From Mimachlamys varia (taxonomy: Eukaryota > Mollusca > Bivalvia > Pectinida > Pectinidae), in contig OX392528.1 in NCBI GenBank assembly GCA_947623455.1, forward strand, positions 1,006,001 through 1,070,000: a stretch of 64,000 nt of DNA, in the 5' to 3' direction. This document shows, one piece after another, positions 63,301 through 64,000 of the stretch. Both the position numbers and the translations under genes were made by a program. The notes under the pieces were generated by a model. That model saw only the letters and a program-made list of their open reading frames with translations, did no database searches and was not told the DNA's origin. How positions within the stretch are numbered: the stretch's first letter is position 1; every line of letters begins with the position of its first letter.

Positions 63301-64000
63301 GGTCACTATATATGGTAATTACAGACTGTGATAGAGTACAAGTTAACAGGGTCACTATATATGGTAATTACAGACTGTGATAGAGTACAAGTTAACAAGG
63401 TCACTATATATGGTAATTACAGACTGTGATAGAGTACAAGTTAACAAGGTCACTATATATGGTAACTACAGACTGTGATAGAGTACAAGTTAACAAGGTC
63501 ACTATATATGGTAATTACAGACTGTGATAGAGTACACGTTAACAAGGTCACTATATATGGTAATTACAGACTGTGATAGAGTACACGTTAACAAGGTCAC
63601 TATATATGGTAATTACAGACTGTGATAGAGTACAAGTTAACAAGGTCACTATATATGGTAATTACAGACTGTGATAGAGTACAAGTTAACAAGGTCACTA
63701 TATATGGTAATTACAGACTGTGATAGAGTACACGTTAACAAGATCACTATATATGGTAATTACAGACTGTGATAGAGTACACGTTAACAAGGTCACTATA
63801 TATGGTAATGACAGACTGTGATATAGTACACGTTAACAAGGTCACTATATATGGTAACTACAGACTGTGATAGAGTACAAGTTAACAAGGTCACTATATA
63901 TGGTAATTACAGACTGTGATAGAGTACACGTTAACAAGATCACTATATATGGTAATTACAGACTGTGATAGAGTACACGTTAACAAGGTCACTATATATG
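57318..64000. repeat. 49-bp minisatellite, about 136 copies, continuing past the window
   Basis: The core is AACAAGGTCACTATATATGG then TAATTACAGACTGTGATAGA and GTACAAGTT. Variants include GTACACGTT, AACAGGGTC, TAACTACAG, TAATGACAG, GACAAACTG, AAGATCACT and TATCAATAG. Rare variants recur at exact multiples of 49 bp (1,225 and 2,842), showing higher-order structure. It is the longest array in the window and its far end is not seen. Confidence 0.97.

Overview
This window looks like eukaryotic nuclear DNA from a marine invertebrate, most likely a mollusc. The evidence is: no operon-like gene layout; one long retrotransposon polyprotein; splice-like exon boundaries around a Kunitz-like exon; and two families of roughly 150-160 bp dispersed repeats of a kind I associate with mollusc genomes. 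The species cannot be read from the sequence. I see no rRNA, tRNA or CRISPR array. Host coding content is very low.

The dominant feature is minisatellite DNA. By my count about 60% of the 64 kb is tandem arrays with units of 17-57 bp, in about twenty sequence families laid almost end to end. In order: 51 bp x3 (0.28 kb); 44 bp (4.1-5.0 kb); 46 bp (7.7-8.5); 23 bp (8.5-10.4); 19 bp (11.1-11.3); 57 bp (11.6-13.9); 20 bp (14.85-16.4, 23.7-24.3 and 25.3-27.6); 41 bp (27.8-30.15); 26 bp (30.15-30.5); two 24-bp families (31.8-35.0); 17 bp (36.7-37.9); 53 bp (37.9-38.2); 43 bp (38.6-42.9); a 21/22-bp plus 50-bp complex (42.9-46.6); 33 bp (47.1-48.3); 33/35 bp (50.0-52.9); 36 bp (53.2-53.6); a 28-bp mosaic (54.1-55.3); 46 bp (55.35-56.4); 44 bp (56.5-56.9); and 49 bp from 57.3 kb to the window edge. 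Most long open reading frames are by-products of these arrays: the repeat units lack stops, so several frames on one or both strands stay open together.

The only convincing intact gene is at 17,993-22,276, inside an LTR retrotransposon (16,393-23,677) that sits in the 20-bp array. It encodes one 1,427-residue Gag-Pol in the order Gag, protease, integrase, reverse transcriptase, RNase H. Integrase ahead of reverse transcriptase is the Ty1/copia order, but the domains are Ty3/gypsy in type; this arrangement is known from the Gmr1 group. The LTRs are about 99% identical, so the insertion is young. The 5' LTR nevertheless lacks its first ~95 bp, at a junction with 3 bp of microhomology to the array.

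Other mobile DNA: a 763-bp element with 21-bp terminal inverted repeats and a TA target duplication (6,902-7,664), inserted in the first unit of the 46-bp array; two decayed minus-strand reverse transcriptase fragments of one family (about 5,747-6,250 and 46,634-47,107), both with damaged YxDD motifs; a hairpin element at 156-232; and dispersed repeats at 35.3-36.1 and 49.3-50.0 kb. The only plausible host coding sequence is a divergent Kunitz-domain exon at 2,030-2,331. The remaining single-copy stretches show nothing I can name.
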